Of a stretch of 64,000 bases of DNA, positions 11,776-23,800 are shown in pieces. Numbering within the stretch: the first letter of the stretch is position 1; each line of letters starts with the position of its first letter. The DNA is from Crambe crambe (lineage: Eukaryota; Porifera; Demospongiae; Poecilosclerida; Crambeidae), in assembly GCA_963924555.1 (NCBI GenBank), contig OZ004581.1, positions 7,541,338 through 7,605,337 of the forward strand. The letters are read 5' to 3'. A program made the position numbers and the translations under genes. The notes below the pieces were generated by a model that saw only the letters and a list, made by a program, of their open reading frames with translations, made no database searches and was not told the DNA's origin.

Positions 11776-12825
11776 ATGGGCAGTTTGGCAGGTCATGTTA
11801 TTCCAGGTGTATTCTTCCTCATATATGGACTGTCTTGGTGCTGCAACTCCATTTGGCTGCATCTAACATCGAAGAGGAGCAAGGAAAGTACCCCTACATG
11901 CCCAAGGAGCAACCACTCAAAAGTGAATGAGAACATGTTAAGCCAGCGCTCATGGCTTCCTCTTACGTGCTGTCCGAACTTTCCCATCGAACCGATTTTG
12001 AAAATAGTCTTCCCAACCATAGGGATTCTGATTGAGATGTTCCTAGACTATAATGATGGAGGGCATGGAAATCAGATCATTGGAATCGTGTACCACGTGT
12101 ATGATTCCAATGGTAAGATACGAGAACAGGAAAAACTTCAGCACATCACTATGCACGCTGGTTTCTTACTCTCAGGAATAATCGATATCGTTACGCTCTT
12201 TGTAATATTTCCACGTCAAACAAGTTCAATCTTCCTGTCATTGGCTTTAGCAATTGAATGCATTCTGTTCTACCTCCACACTGTAGGAAGAGACGTTTTC
12301 AACATTCATATCCACATGGTTCTGGTATTCATAGTCCTCATATGCTTCTTATTCTCTCTCCTGAGACTGAAGCTTGCATCCAATGTGATAGTCAATGTAG
12401 GCTTCAGTAGCTGCTTACTGCTACAAGGAACATGGCTAATTCAAGCTGGATACTTCTTATTCTCCAGCTTTTTACCACACCAGCTCAAAAATGTCCGACA
12501 TCAACATCAACACCACATCAGCAATAGCAACCACCCTTCAAGTAGCACTACTGAACATCACGCCCACAGCCACGATCATCATTCTGTTTTTATGTTCATT
12601 TCAGAAACATTTGCTTGGCATGTATTCCTCATTGCTATAGGCAATGTTCTATTGTGGGTCTTGCTGTCTTTCATTGCCAATAAAACTCTGCTTCATAAAA
12701 ATGCTTCAGGTTATCGGTACGACATCTCCAACCATGTGGAGGAATGCAGCAACCTCATTGAAGGCACGTGTGGGCAAACTGAAGATGAGAAAATATCCAT
12801 GACTGATGTTAAAACGGAACTCTGA
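11776..12825 (+). CDS. TMEM45-family multi-pass membrane protein
   Basis: This is a 349-residue protein of the TMEM45/DUF716 family. The family signature is present in order: the N-terminal GHVIPGVFFLIYGL helix (residues 6-19), an EMFLDY block after TM2 (87-92), a HITMHAGFLLSGIIDIV helix (123-139), ECILFYLHTVGRD with HIHM (161-181), and LLLQGTWLIQAGYFLF (214-229). Hydrophobic segments: about 8-28, 74-90, 125-145, 150-168, 180-198, 206-230 and 275-302. The animal family is usually near 275 residues; extra length comes from an insert at 30-70 and a His-rich loop at 242-269 with 11 histidines between the last two helices. Family members are little characterised and reside in internal membranes. 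The coding part is one exon. The start ATG is the first after a likely acceptor at 11756, so a 5' untranslated exon may lie upstream. Confidence 0.85.
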   Translation: MGSLAGHVIPGVFFLIYGLSWCCNSIWLHLTSKRSKESTPTCPRSNHSKVNENMLSQRSWLPLTCCPNFPIEPILKIVFPTIGILIEMFLDYNDGGHGNQIIGIVYHVYDSNGKIREQEKLQHITMHAGFLLSGIIDIVTLFVIFPRQTSSIFLSLALAIECILFYLHTVGRDVFNIHIHMVLVFIVLICFLFSLLRLKLASNVIVNVGFSSCLLLQGTWLIQAGYFLFSSFLPHQLKNVRHQHQHHISNSNHPSSSTTEHHAHSHDHHSVFMFISETFAWHVFLIAIGNVLLWVLLSFIANKTLLHKNASGYRYDISNHVEECSNLIEGTCGQTEDEKISMTDVKTEL

Positions 12826-12894
12826 ATCTCTCACTCCCAAGCTACTTATAGCTATAACAAAGTCAGACAATCAGTGCAGTAGTTAATGTTTTTT

Positions 12895-13076
12895 TAAAAC
12901 TCTCTCTTCCTCCCCCTTTCGTCCTTTCTTCCTTTCTTCCTTTTTCCCTTCTTCCTTCCTCCCTCCTTCTTCCCTTCTCTTCCTTCCTCCTTCCTCCCTC
13001 CTCTTCCTTCCTCCCTCCTCTTCCTTCCTCCTCCCTCCCTCCCGTCTCCCTCTTCCTTCCTTCCTTCCTTCCTCAT
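12895..13076 (+). repeat. CTTCCT-rich polypyrimidine tract
   Basis: About 180 bases of imperfect CTTCC/CCTCC repeats just after the TMEM45 stop. The antisense open frame (Glu/Gly/Lys/Arg-rich) is an artefact of the repeat. Confidence 0.9.
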
Positions 13077-13265
13077 CTCATTATGAGATTGCTACATGTA
13101 TGCTGATTAAAGTGGGGCCTGGATACAAGGCTGTACATGGCTGATTTGTGTATAAAATGAATTTTATACTGTACTGTAATAAAATAATCACAGTGCAAAA
13201 GATTATTAATGTTCACGGGGTAAACAAAAATTTTTCATGGGGTAATTTTTTTTTGCAGGGTGTTA

Positions 13266-14404
13266 CAGTGAAACCTGTGTTAGGGACCACTGATTTATAT
13301 CTCTGTATAATGCGACCACAAGAGACCACTTTGTGGTATGATGGCCCAGAGGTGGTCGCTATAATAGGAATTAAAGGGTAACTGACATGAAAAAATTATT
13401 TCTCAGTTTATTACATTTTTGGGTTGTTTTGTATGCCTACATTACTGGGAAGAAATATGACAAGCATTGGTTGAAGTTTCACTGAGAAAATAGCAGTAAA
13501 AGTTGGCCATTTCATTTACATCCTGTTTGGGGCGGGGCTTACTTGTGATGTCATAGAGGGAACTCATTGTACAATCTCTATTGAAAATAATACAAATGCT
13601 GGAGTCTGTATTTCACACGTGGTTCAGTGTATTCCCTCCAAACTTTGCACAAGTTAATCTTAGAGTATGCTAAAAGTTATACCAAAATTTAAAGGTGAGA
13701 TATCCAAAGAATCACTTCAAAATGTAGAAACAAGCTCTCAGAGCTGATGACCAGCTTATCATGCTGTAGGTAGGGGGCTAGAATTCTCAGATAGACTTAC
13801 TGGAGCATGTGTGAGCTATACAGCACAAGGCATCATACCTACTGGTTGTCAAACTAAGCATACAAGCTGACTAGCCAGCTAGCCTAGCCATTAGGCATCA
13901 TCTTTGTGCTGTATAGCTCACACATATCTAAGACAGCTCACACATACTCCAGTAAGTCTATCTAAGACTTTTAGGCCCCTACCTACAGCATACTTAGATT
14001 GGCCTCAGCTCAGAAAGCCTGTTTTTACATCTTGTATGTAGTGAAGGATAGCTCACCTTTGATCAGAGGCATGGACTTTAAATTTTGTTACAGCCTTTAA
14101 CATACCCTAGCATTTGTTAGCGCAAACTTTGGAATGGAAGTATCAAACCTTATGTGAAACACAGACTCCAACATTTGTATTATTTTCAATAGAGATTGTA
14201 CAATGAGTTCCCTCTATGACATCACAAGTAAGCCCCGCCCCAAACAGGATATAAATGAAATGGCCAACTTCTACTGCTATTTTCTCAGTGAGACTTCCAC
14301 CAATGCTTCTCATATTTCTTCCCAGTAATGTAGGCATACAAAACAACCCAAAAATGTAATAAATATAATTTTTTCATGTCAGTTACCCTTTAAGGTTTTC
14401 ACTA
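13266..14404. mobile_element. Tigger/pogo-like MITE split by a foldback element
   Basis: The left end is TA-CAGTGAAACCTGTGTTAGGGACC and the right end is GGTTTTCACTA-TA, as in pogo/Tigger elements (TA target site, CAGTGRAACC ends). Without the insertion at 13375-14389 it is only about 120 bases long, so it is a nonautonomous remnant. Confidence 0.65.
13375..14389. mobile_element. Foldback MITE with TTAA target duplications (piggyBac-like)
   Basis: TTAA lies directly outside both ends (13371-13374 and 14390-14393). The ends are AGGGTAACTGACATG and its reverse complement. Almost the whole 1,015 bases is one inverted repeat: about 13375-13620 pairs with 14145-14389, and inner arms around 13750-13830 and 13895-13990 also pair. 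There is no transposase. The TTAA duplication points to piggyBac-type mobilisation. It sits inside the Tigger-like MITE, so it arrived later. Confidence 0.85.
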
Positions 14405-14885
14405 TACAATGTAGTAATGAATGACCAATGTTGCACTACATGTATGTCACTCCTAACTGCATGATTACTACACTAAGGTACATATAGTTAGTTCTGGATG
14501 CTGAACTATACTAGTGCTCCTCTGTGATGTGTGTCCTGGAAAGAAGCGTCATCTCTCCAGAAATTCAAACTGGTCATCGACAGTATGAGCTGAATTATGA
14601 AGAGAAAACCTCTGATGTATGCAATTGACAGGACATGGAAAAGGGTCATTTCATGTTATTGCTACAACATGCAGTACAGAATGAAAATATTTAAATGACT
14701 GACCAATTTTGTAGTTTCGTTTCTAACTGTTTTATATTATATAGTGATAGCTATCTTGATTGATACCAGCCCACCTCTATATTCCCTATAGACTAATTGT
14801 CAGCCTTTTTTGTTTTGACATTCACTATCCTGTTGGATGCTCCAACTTTTATACATTCAATATTTTACATGCATTTAATGCAAAA

Positions 14886-15174
14886 ACCTCTCTAATCAGG
14901 ATACTTTTTCTTGTCCCAACACAATATAAATGTGTATAATTTAACCCCTGAAATAGGGACACCTCTCTAATCAGGACACTTTTTCTTGTCCCAACACAAT
15001 ATAAATGTGTATAATTTAACCCCTGAAATAGGGACACCTCTCTAATCAGGACACTTTTTCTTGTCCCAACACAATATAAATGTGTATAATTTAACCCCTG
15101 AAATAGGGACACCTCTCTAATCAGGACACTTTTCACTGGTCCCAAAGGTGTCCACATTTAGAGGTTCCACTGTG
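14886..15174. repeat. 75-base tandem repeat (three full units plus a partial) with a Tigger-like end
   Basis: Units start at 14886, 14961, 15036 and 15111 (ACCTCTCTAATCAGGACAC...). The block ends with AGAGGTTCCACTGTGTA, a pogo/Tigger-type terminus. Because 75 is a multiple of three, the minus strand shows a repeated 25-residue open frame, which is not a gene. Confidence 0.85.
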
Positions 15175-15239
15175 TAGCACACCATGGACGACACGCCATA
15201 AGTATGTAATTATTGGTGTAAGCATTGCGACATTATGAT

Positions 15240-15345
15240 CACACCTTACCTAAATTTGGTGTGGGGCAGGAACCACTTCCCATTTCCAGGAGAGGGGAGA
15301 GGGTAGCTACGTATCTCCCTGAAATACTCTGGGAAAGGTTAATTA
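15240..15345 (-). repeat. Inverted LINE-derived repeat piece
   Basis: The reverse complement contains GAGTATTTCAGGGAGATAC and AATGGGAAGTGGTTCCTG, both also found on the plus strand at about 17647-17668 and 17970-17990. It lies 3' of GPCR 1. Confidence 0.55.
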
Positions 15346-15636
15346 CACATAGCAACAGTATACAGAGTGAAAAAATTAATATACCTTTATTAATTTTCAG
15401 TTTCACTTCTAATCATAATCTAAATTAGCTATTTATATAATAATTAAAAAATCTGATAATACTGAGAGAATGATACTATAGACTAAGAGCTATAGTGTAC
15501 ATAGGTTAGCTACTTTGTTGATGGAAAATTAGGTATAATTATAGACTCTGCGTGTAACATGGAGATGCTAATGTCAGGATTTTAAGAAATAAAGCATTTT
15601 GTTGATGTTATTTTCAGATGTTGGATTGCTAACTAA

Positions 15637-16854
15637 CTAGCTACTGTTGTTATCCAAAGTCATCACATCTGAAACAGTCGTAGATCGTAGATGTGGTATT
15701 TGGGAAAGTTTATCACTCGAGGTCATTTGATAAGAGTCATCATTACGCTTGTTGATACAACATGCACATCTAGAGTTCCCCATTCCATTTTGTTCTGATC
15801 TTGATATGCACTCCTTCAGACAGCAGCAGCCTAGTATCATTTTCTTTAGTGGTTTTCTGACACTGCTAATGAACTTGGATTCAAGGATGGGATGGATTGT
15901 AATTTGTGAGTTGAATAAGAGAAAGCTAGTCACCACAATGAATGTAGGGATTTTTTCAAACGGAGTGAATAGTGAGATGAAAGCTATAATGACTATTGGT
16001 AACCAGGACAGAATATTAGATAAGAGGAGTGCACCAAAGACTCGTACAAGGTGAAATTGTTTTTTTAGCCGTTTCCTTTTGATTTTTTTATTGAATTTTT
16101 TGTCTTCACCGTTCATGTCTTTCATTGTTTTATTCGTGGCATATACCTCACGAATGTTCTTCTGCACAATATATATTACACCGATATTGCATAAGATTGA
16201 CAAAATCACAGGTGGACAAGACAACACTATCACCATACGAAAATAAAATTTCTTTCTTTCAGCAAAACGTACGATGCAGCTAGAAACTTGACGAATGAAT
16301 ACTATGTCTCCAAAGTCAACCATTAATGGTAAGGCTGCTATTATGGTGATAACCACCCAGGTCACCAGAAGAACAATCAGTATTCTGGGGATTGTGATCC
16401 ATTTCTCGTACCGAAGTGGTTTGTAGAGGTAGATGAATCGATCCAGTGCCATCATTGCAACTGTATAGACGGACATTACTGGGAAGAAAGTGTTGAGGAA
16501 ACCAATTCGGCATGATCCACACCTCGCAGCATCACTGTCTCCTAAAATGTATTCCCCTGCTGCTCCTATGACGATGTTCAAAGGAATGATCACCACCAAC
16601 ATCAGAAGGTCAATGATGACTAGATTCAGGAGGAGTACAATGGTGGGTTCCTTGTAGAGCTTCTCTTTGATTATGGTCACAATCACCATCAAGTTCCATG
16701 GCAGACCTATCAGGAGAAAGATGGTCTGGAACACTGCCAGCACAATCCCATTTGTTCTGTACTCTCCAAGCTCCCACACTTTATCAGTGGTGCCATTCCC
16801 ACTCATACCATTATCTGTGGCATCTTTACAAAAGTCTATGAAAGAGAAATTCAT
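15637..16854 (-). CDS. Class A rhodopsin-like GPCR (sponge array member 1)
   Basis: This is an intronless seven-pass receptor of 405 residues. TM1 about 36-62 with the PWN motif (52-54, position 1.50); TM2 about 71-96 with Asp82 (2.50); conserved Cys112/Cys115 before TM3; DRF at 138-140 in place of DRY; Trp166 in TM4; Cys193 in extracellular loop 2; TM5 about 204-230; a basic third loop (255-266); TM6 with SWLP (283-286) instead of CWLP; TM7 with HPILE (321-325) where NPxxY is usual; and a CCC cluster (343-345) suited to palmitoylation. Asn-Gly-Thr near residue 20 could be glycosylated. The cytoplasmic tail of about 60 residues is longer than in members 3, 6 and 7. Ligand unknown. It is closest to member 2, with which it shares flanking DNA. 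Confidence 0.93.
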   Translation of the reverse strand: MNFSFIDFCKDATDNGMSGNGTTDKVWELGEYRTNGIVLAVFQTIFLLIGLPWNLMVIVTIIKEKLYKEPTIVLLLNLVIIDLLMLVVIIPLNIVIGAAGEYILGDSDAARCGSCRIGFLNTFFPVMSVYTVAMMALDRFIYLYKPLRYEKWITIPRILIVLLVTWVVITIIAALPLMVDFGDIVFIRQVSSCIVRFAERKKFYFRMVIVLSCPPVILSILCNIGVIYIVQKNIREVYATNKTMKDMNGEDKKFNKKIKRKRLKKQFHLVRVFGALLLSNILSWLPIVIIAFISLFTPFEKIPTFIVVTSFLLFNSQITIHPILESKFISSVRKPLKKMILGCCCLKECISRSEQNGMGNSRCACCINKRNDDSYQMTSSDKLSQIPHLRSTTVSDVMTLDNNSS

Positions 16855-17576
16855 GTTAGCTAGGCTATTCTATACTTGAGTAGTAATTAGCTATTAATTA
16901 GCTCCGATACTGAACGCGTACTTAGCTAGGCCTAGAGATGACAGTACGCAATATTAAATTAAATTATTGTTTACATAATGGTACGTGGTTTGTTTAAACT
17001 GTTATTATTTTGACATGGGATTTAGCTATACAAACCAACCCAGCCGTAAACAGAACTCTGCATCTGAGCTGAGCATGCTGTACCTGTCCCGCCCATTTCC
17101 GTGTCTCCAATGTTACGTAACTCCGTTTAGTTCGAATTAAAATTTAATATTAATTGTCCCAATACTAATCACTGTAAATAGTCCATGCATGATCTCACCT
17201 ACACATGATAATGTATATCTACACTGCAAAAATGCCATAGACTGATGCATACACAGATGGCTTACCACTATGGCGTAACGGTATCATAGATATTGAGTTT
17301 ATGGGTTAAAAGCTTAAGATTATATGGGCATTCTGCAAGGGGATATCAGTATCAGTTATATAATTTTGACTTGCCTGCTTGCTCATTTCCAGGCATGCAT
17401 AGCATGCTGAGACAGGTTCAGTTGCTGCATTATAATATGCTTGATCGTGTTATAGCTATAATATTATATGTACTTATCATTGCAAAGGAGACATTTGAAG
17501 AATGCCTTTGGCCATGCTTTATAGCTACATTAATTGAAGCTAAAGCTACCCTCTGAGTTCACAACCTATTTGTCCC

Positions 17577-17720
17577 TTTAAGGCTTATACTGCCCATGTC
17601 TCTACTCGAGATTGGATGACACAATCCTCAGAATCTCTGTCAACATCAGGGGAGTATTTCAGGGAGATACCCTCTCCCCTCCCCTGTTTCTGATCGAATC
17701 ATCTACAGTCGGATGAAGCA
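17577..17720 (+). pseudogene. LINE (non-LTR) reverse transcriptase fragment
   Basis: A short stretch reads ISVNIRGVFQGDTLSPLLFL (about 17630-17690), the RT motif found as GVRQGDPLSPLLF in non-LTR reverse transcriptases. Downstream residues soon meet stops, and no YxDD-containing segment follows. Matching bits of the same element occur inverted at about 15240-15345, so both are debris of a LINE-derived repeat. Confidence 0.6.
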
Positions 17721-18129
17721 CACCCAAGAAAAGGCTTTGCCTTTAGGCAGGCTTCCAAACAAGATGGAAAAAATTGATCTGCCCTAACAGCTATGTTTAT
17801 GTTCTATGGGAGGAAGAAGGCTCTGAGGAGGCACCTGGCTGGTACGTAACATGCTGACATTTTGTCTGTGAATAAACCTGGGGACACTAGCTAGACACTG
17901 AAGTTCAGAAAGGGAGACTCATTGTAGAAGTTAAACTTTAATTGGGGGATATGTTGGGGACCCACAAAAGGAAATGGGAAGTGGTTCCTGATTCTCCCAC
18001 CCCCACCCAATGATATTAAGGGGCATGCTGACAACCATCATCAGGAGATTATCATTCTGGATGAAAGATACGAAGATATCTGTCTCTGGATGTACGTACG
18101 TATGATCATGCTATTCATTGCTCTACATA

Positions 18130-18285
18130 GTTGTCAACTGTCCCTATTTTAGAGGGATAGTCCCTCTTTTGTAGAGCCTGTCCCTCCGAAAATGTCAGCA
18201 TTTCTATTGTTGTCCCTCTAATAAAAAGCCTACTGCATTTCCTGGCTCTTTTGTCCCTGCTAACCAGACAGAAAGCCAAAGCTTG
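18130..18285 (+). mobile_element. hAT-like MITE end, related to the hAT element at 52.5-54.8 kb
   Basis: TAGTTGTCAACTGTCCCTATTTTAGAGGGATAGTCCC here matches, with changes, the right end of the minus-strand hAT element near 54780-54835 when that end is reverse-complemented. No coding sequence follows. It is probably a nonautonomous derivative or a truncated end. Confidence 0.55.
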
Positions 18286-18289
18286 CAAC

Positions 18290-20800
18290 AAGTATATTTA
18301 GCTAGCTATATACTCATATTTTTAAAGCTTGAAGACATTAATCCTGTCATCTCTAACCAGCAATGGGTTGTATAAGTGAAACAATCATGTCAAAATAATT
18401 TCTACATATGTACAACTCGTCTTCCACTGCTAGATGATGCTCCAGTGAGAGGGGGAATATAAATATATAATATAGGTAATATTAATTATAGTGTGGATGT
18501 ACAAAAGATCCATCCCTGCATTATCAGAATGTTATAATCACAAAGAAGCTAAACTCGCTTGCCACTATGGAGGTAGCTAGCTAGCTATGTGAAGAAATGG
18601 TTAGGCCTATAACTCGTTCCCCCAATAATATCTAATACAGTTACATAGGTAGCTACCTATTCAGACAGTTGAAGCACACTGCTCCATACGTACAGTGAAA
18701 GATAGGACCAGTAACATGAGATGGGAAATAATATGTGATCAGAGCATAAAATTATTTCAAGTTGCACCATGGCATGACTTCCATGCAGAGACTCAGAATG
18801 TGGGGTCTTGTTCTCTAATTATTCCTCCAACTCAGATGACCTAGCTATAGCTATATGCAATCATGATTGCTTTAGAGAGACTCTGAGGCTATGGCATGGT
18901 TTTGTAATAGCAAGCCTAATGATTGCCTAGTGTTATAATTTTATTACCTGTTTTAGTACCACCTGAAAAAAAACAATACAGGTATAGCTATAGCGTTCCA
19001 AATAAATCACTTGTTTAACGGATTTTTTCTCCTTTCTTAGCTATAGGCAGGCAGGACGAAATAAACATAAACTACCTCAATATTACTAGGTATGCACCAT
19101 GTTTATATAGTCATGTGTTCTAGTATACAGAGAAACTGGAGTATACTGGGATTTAGTATACAAAGATAAGCAGGAGTATATTGAGGATATAGCTACACAT
19201 TTAAATTCTGTCAAAATAGGGCAGGGAAATCCGTTAAACTGCCTAATGATTTACAGTAGCTCTGTGTATTTGAGAAGTGAACACGGAGTTGACCTTCCAG
19301 GATAGCTTCTTCTGTAAATCCTGCTATTAAACAATAGTAGAATAACTTATACTTTGAATACCCTTTACCAAAAATGCATTATATTTTGGCAACCCTTTAC
19401 CATGGATATAGGGTTCAGCTGCAATGCGCGCGATGAATTTTTCGTGGAGTAAAATTTTCATGGGTAATTTTTGAGGGATGTTTACAGTATTTCACTATGT
19501 CCCAGTCATTGATTTTGATCTCATGTACAGTATAGTATAAATGACCATTGCCATACCAGCTGTATAATTAACAAGACCTGAAGGTTCATTCAACTGTCTG
19601 TGCCTCCAACCTGTGAATCATTTTCAGTAGCAGTCTACGCTAAGACCACATGCACACGGTATCGGGCTGACCACTTCCGGTCGATTTGCAGCGGCTTCAA
19701 GGCGGGAAAATGGAGGCAAAACTGAGACTCTTTTTTTCCCTTTGTATTATGACAGTTATAGTTTGTAAGAGTTTAAATCATTTAACATCCATAGAAAATA
19801 ATAAACACAGTTTCCTTTACTAGTCTAGTGCCAACTGGGGGGCTAGGAGAGGTCTCATAATAACAGGTCACAATTCCAGTACTCGGCGACTTCAGTCGAC
19901 TGCACAGCCAGGAGCCAACTATAGCCAGGACTCCATCTCTTGACAGGTGATAGTAGGAAGGTTCTTGAACACAATATCAGATACTCAAACCACTGGCTTC
20001 TCGAGAGTCCAGGATAAATGGTGTCAAAAAATGGCTAAATCGGTCGCCTTTTAACTGGATACCGTAGACCACACAGACTACTGTACCTAACTAGGACTTG
20101 TCTATAGTGACTTCCACATTAACTCTACTGAGAACAGTTTTCACCTTTACAAATCAAACGCTAGGTAAAATATAGCCTGTTCTATCAGAGAGACTCCATC
20201 GACCACCTCGACTTCAGTAGACTGCACAAGTAGGAGCCAAAGGTCGTTGCTCGAAGAAACTGGCTCCACAGGACAATTCGAGGCCTGATCTAAGAGAGCT
20301 TTTTAAACCAGTAAACCATTACCCGATGAAAATATAGACACATTTTTTGCAAGACTGATCGCCAAGCCTTCAGAAGTGTTTGCATCAGGCAGGTAAAATA
20401 AAAAAAACAACAAAAAATAATTGATAGCAGTGGTATTAGATCTTTTCACACTGCTTCTAAAACTCTTGAGTCTTCTACTGTCAGCCCCTTGAATCTACAA
20501 CTTCTTAGTTCTGTGGAGAATTTTTGATGGTGAGAACTTCAGAAGAGATAATAACTATAACAATAAAATAAAAATTAATAAAGATTTGGCTATGTTTGGG
20601 GCAAAAAAGAACAATTCTGTCGAATGTTGTAGCTACTTTGAAGGTAACAAAAATCATATTCTCAATGTCTTAGATATCATGGCCACTCAATAACATGCAG
20701 CTCATCACCAACTTTATGAATCGCCATTGTGCTTCTTACAAGAGCTCATCTTTAGCAGTGGTATGCTAATTAATGTTATAATTAGTTAGGCCTTGATCTC
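18290..20800. other. Spacer without recognisable genes
   Basis: The left half is AT-rich spacer with GTATACAG-type short tandem motifs (about 19080-19180). The right half (about 19640-20800) is less AT-rich and contains two related blocks (GACTTCAGTCGACTGCACA near 19890 and GACTTCAGTAGACTGCACA near 20210). It probably forms the 5' part of the transposon-like element that follows. Confidence 0.45.
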
Positions 20801-20824
20801 ATTATCTACACAGACACCAACACT

Positions 20825-23800
20825 GTGCTCTGCTCATTGCTAGTGCTGCTCCTGCTGATTGTGACACAACATCTAAGGACCCTACATACCTGGCTGTCTG
20901 CGTTCTCTAATGCCCTGTCTGAGTTCCCTAATGCCACAACACTACCAATAGAGACGAGACCAACGACTCTCACCACAATGACTGCTGTGTCATCTTCTAC
21001 CCCGATATCTTCTGGTCAACAGAAAAGGCGTCGGTCTGTAAGTGATAAGAATGGTGAAGATTCTAATGGTAATGGTGGTGGTTCGAAGAGAAGGAAAACC
21101 CTTACATACCATCCTAATAGGGTACAATGCTTGCCATGTGTACTCTGGCAGCAATCTGGAAGTGATCTAAATTTGCAGCACTTACATCCACTTAAAGACT
21201 CCAGGCATGTTGGCTCAGATGAAGTTCCCTTGTCCCAGTACGCATCTTATGATGACATATGTAGTCTTTGACCTGACTAGAGATGATTGCATCTGTAAGC
21301 CTTGCTACATAGACTTCAAAAGGAAGTACAGAGAGAACCAGTGTATTCCTAGGTGGGCAAGAGTTTAAAAAGGAATATTATAGCACTAGACCCAATAGAC
21401 ACTGTATTTATTGTTGTGATGAGGAGTGTTCATGTGAGAGCATACACTTGTGGGGCCCTGATCAATGGCATGGAGACAACACATCCATTGGAACTTGGAA
21501 AAAATTTCTCACTCTTACCAGTAAAGTTGATCACGTGATCCCATTAATCACATATGTAAAGTGCATTACAGAAGTGTCCTGAAACTTAAAGAAACCCAGT
21601 CCTGCTCCATGTAAAGTGCATTACAGAAGTGTCCTGAAACTTATAGAAATCCAGTCCTGCTCCATATGTAATTCAAGTGACTCTACCTCTTGGAGCTTGG
21701 CTTGCGACGTGACCCCAACTCCACAAGACGTTGATAGGATGTTTCATTTAGAGCTCGGGTCAGTCCAGTTCTTCTCCTGGATGTGTGGACAGTGTACATT
21801 ATGTTTCAGAAATGATGTACGTATGATTACAAAACCAGCTAGCAAATGATGAAAGATCTTTGGATCCAATGACATCACATAAATCACAACTGCTATTGAA
21901 TACATTAGATTGCCTTCGAAGGGATGGGGTGATATTCACAAAAGATGTGATGGCACAGTACAAATTAGTTTTAACCAACCTCAATGTACCCCAAGCACAG
22001 CACTCTCGGCTATGTAATGCTTTTGGCAAGTATTTATCGCAATTAACTAGACTCTATAAAACATTTTCCCCCACAAGCACGTCACATCATGGAAGAGCAA
22101 TTTATGATAAAAAAAATTTAATGATTACTCACTATGTTACATATTCAATATGAGAAGAAATCCATTAGTATCGAACATTTACAAGACTTAATTAGGAATC
22201 AAATATCCATTTTCCCTTCAAGCAAACAATTTAACTATACAGACCTTATATCAAGAGAGAGTACTTCAATGGAAATTGATGGGTATTTTGACCAGGAATT
22301 GTTCAATCTTATTGACTTGGCAACACAGTCTAAAACTTCCACCAAACATGGCAGTTCACCTGCGAAAAACACGGATACAAATGATAATTGGGGTATTGTG
22401 CTTAACCATGAATCCCTCATGCTGCTTCCTTCAAACATTAAATGGCCTTCTTTGCTATGCGTATGGGCTTAGGGATAAGGGGTTCAAAGCACTAAATACC
22501 CTAGGATGTTGTTGCAGCATTGATCACATCAGCTCCCATGGAGCTTTCTGGGCGAACAAAAGGAAAGCAGTGGATCAATTAGACAGGAATCAGTCGTGGC
22601 GGTTAACCATTGATTATCTGAACTTTTATATGAAGTATGCAAAAAACTTGCCGGAGTCAGCAGATGGTTCAAACAAAATGTTAAATCTACTGACCGCACA
22701 AGTTAGCCACTCAACTTCTGATGATATGGCTGGTAGTAATAAACTCACAATGAAAAATCTTGTATTTAAGTTCATGATCACCAGTGTCCATCAGCACATC
22801 TCACCACGTCTTCAGAGCTCTATTGAAAAAAAAAGACTTTTCCATCCAAAATAACACCAACGAGAGCTACTTTTATCAGCATTTTTTGGCAGTTTGCCAT
22901 ACATGCACAGTGAAGGGGCTATCCTTAAAACCCACAGAGCACACCTCATCTTTTCTGGAAGCTGTTCAGAGCCTCATGCCACATTGGACTCCTAATAATA
23001 AAGATAATGTTGTGTATGGAACCATTGAGGAGGCATCATCCAGCAGCCTGACTGATATAGAGTCATACTTAGCCAAGGTAAAGCAAGACCTCAAAATAGG
23101 CGCAACAGGAGCTACAGTCAAAGTGCCAATAGCTGGTGACCAGCAAACATATGCTCTCATGAAAAAGCTTCAGAAAAAGAACCCAGATCACTATTCCTGG
23201 ATGGTAATCCTACATGGAGATTGGCATATGCTCCAACTTTTGGCTGAATTAATACGAGACATTCTGTGGGATGGGGGGTTCAAACAGATGTGCTCACAGT
23301 GCGGGTACAAAAAAATGCCAACCCAGTGGCAAGAAATTCACCTCTTGCTACTGGCATTGTATCAGGCACTACTGCACAAGGCAGTGGTAGTGTATCAACA
23401 ATATGAGCCTAACGGTGACTGCCGAAAGTTTTGGTCATGGCTATCCGATGTGGCTTCAGACTCAAACAAAGATGAGGTCTCAAAATTTTGGGCACCGGTT
23501 CCTTCCATTTCTTAGTGGTTACATGGGATACTTTGTTGCTGTTCGGTCAGGAAATTGGGTGCTTAGGAACTCAGCAATTAAAATGTTAACTCCCCTGCTT
23601 TTTTCATTTAACCGCTACAAATATGAAGAGCTAGCTACTACAGCCGTCATCGATTCACTTACCATTCCTGATGACATGCTCTCCCTTTTCTTGAAAGGTG
23701 GTTGGACAGTCAGTGCCAAAGGAAAACCTCACCACAACCTTGCACTGGATGAGGCCCATGAGAGCATCATCAATCTGCAGTTAAAAACAATTACATCAAA

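Noticed and set aside
12894-13076. Lys/Glu/Gly-rich minus-strand frame
   Set aside because: Simple-sequence polypurine strand of a CTTCC repeat.
14849-15157. 102-residue minus-strand frame with a 25-residue tandem repeat
   Set aside because: The 75-base DNA repeat has a length divisible by three; the frame is a by-product and ends in a MITE terminus.
14886-15160. Possible CRISPR-like array of regularly spaced repeats
   Set aside because: Units are contiguous 75-base copies without unique spacers, in a eukaryotic context with MITE ends.
16667-16879. Recurring antisense open frame (ITIKFHGRPIRRKMVWNTAS) opposite the start of all seven GPCR genes
   Set aside because: It is the complement of the invariant TM1 coding block; its conservation follows from the receptor sequence and codon choice. 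No independent start context or homology.
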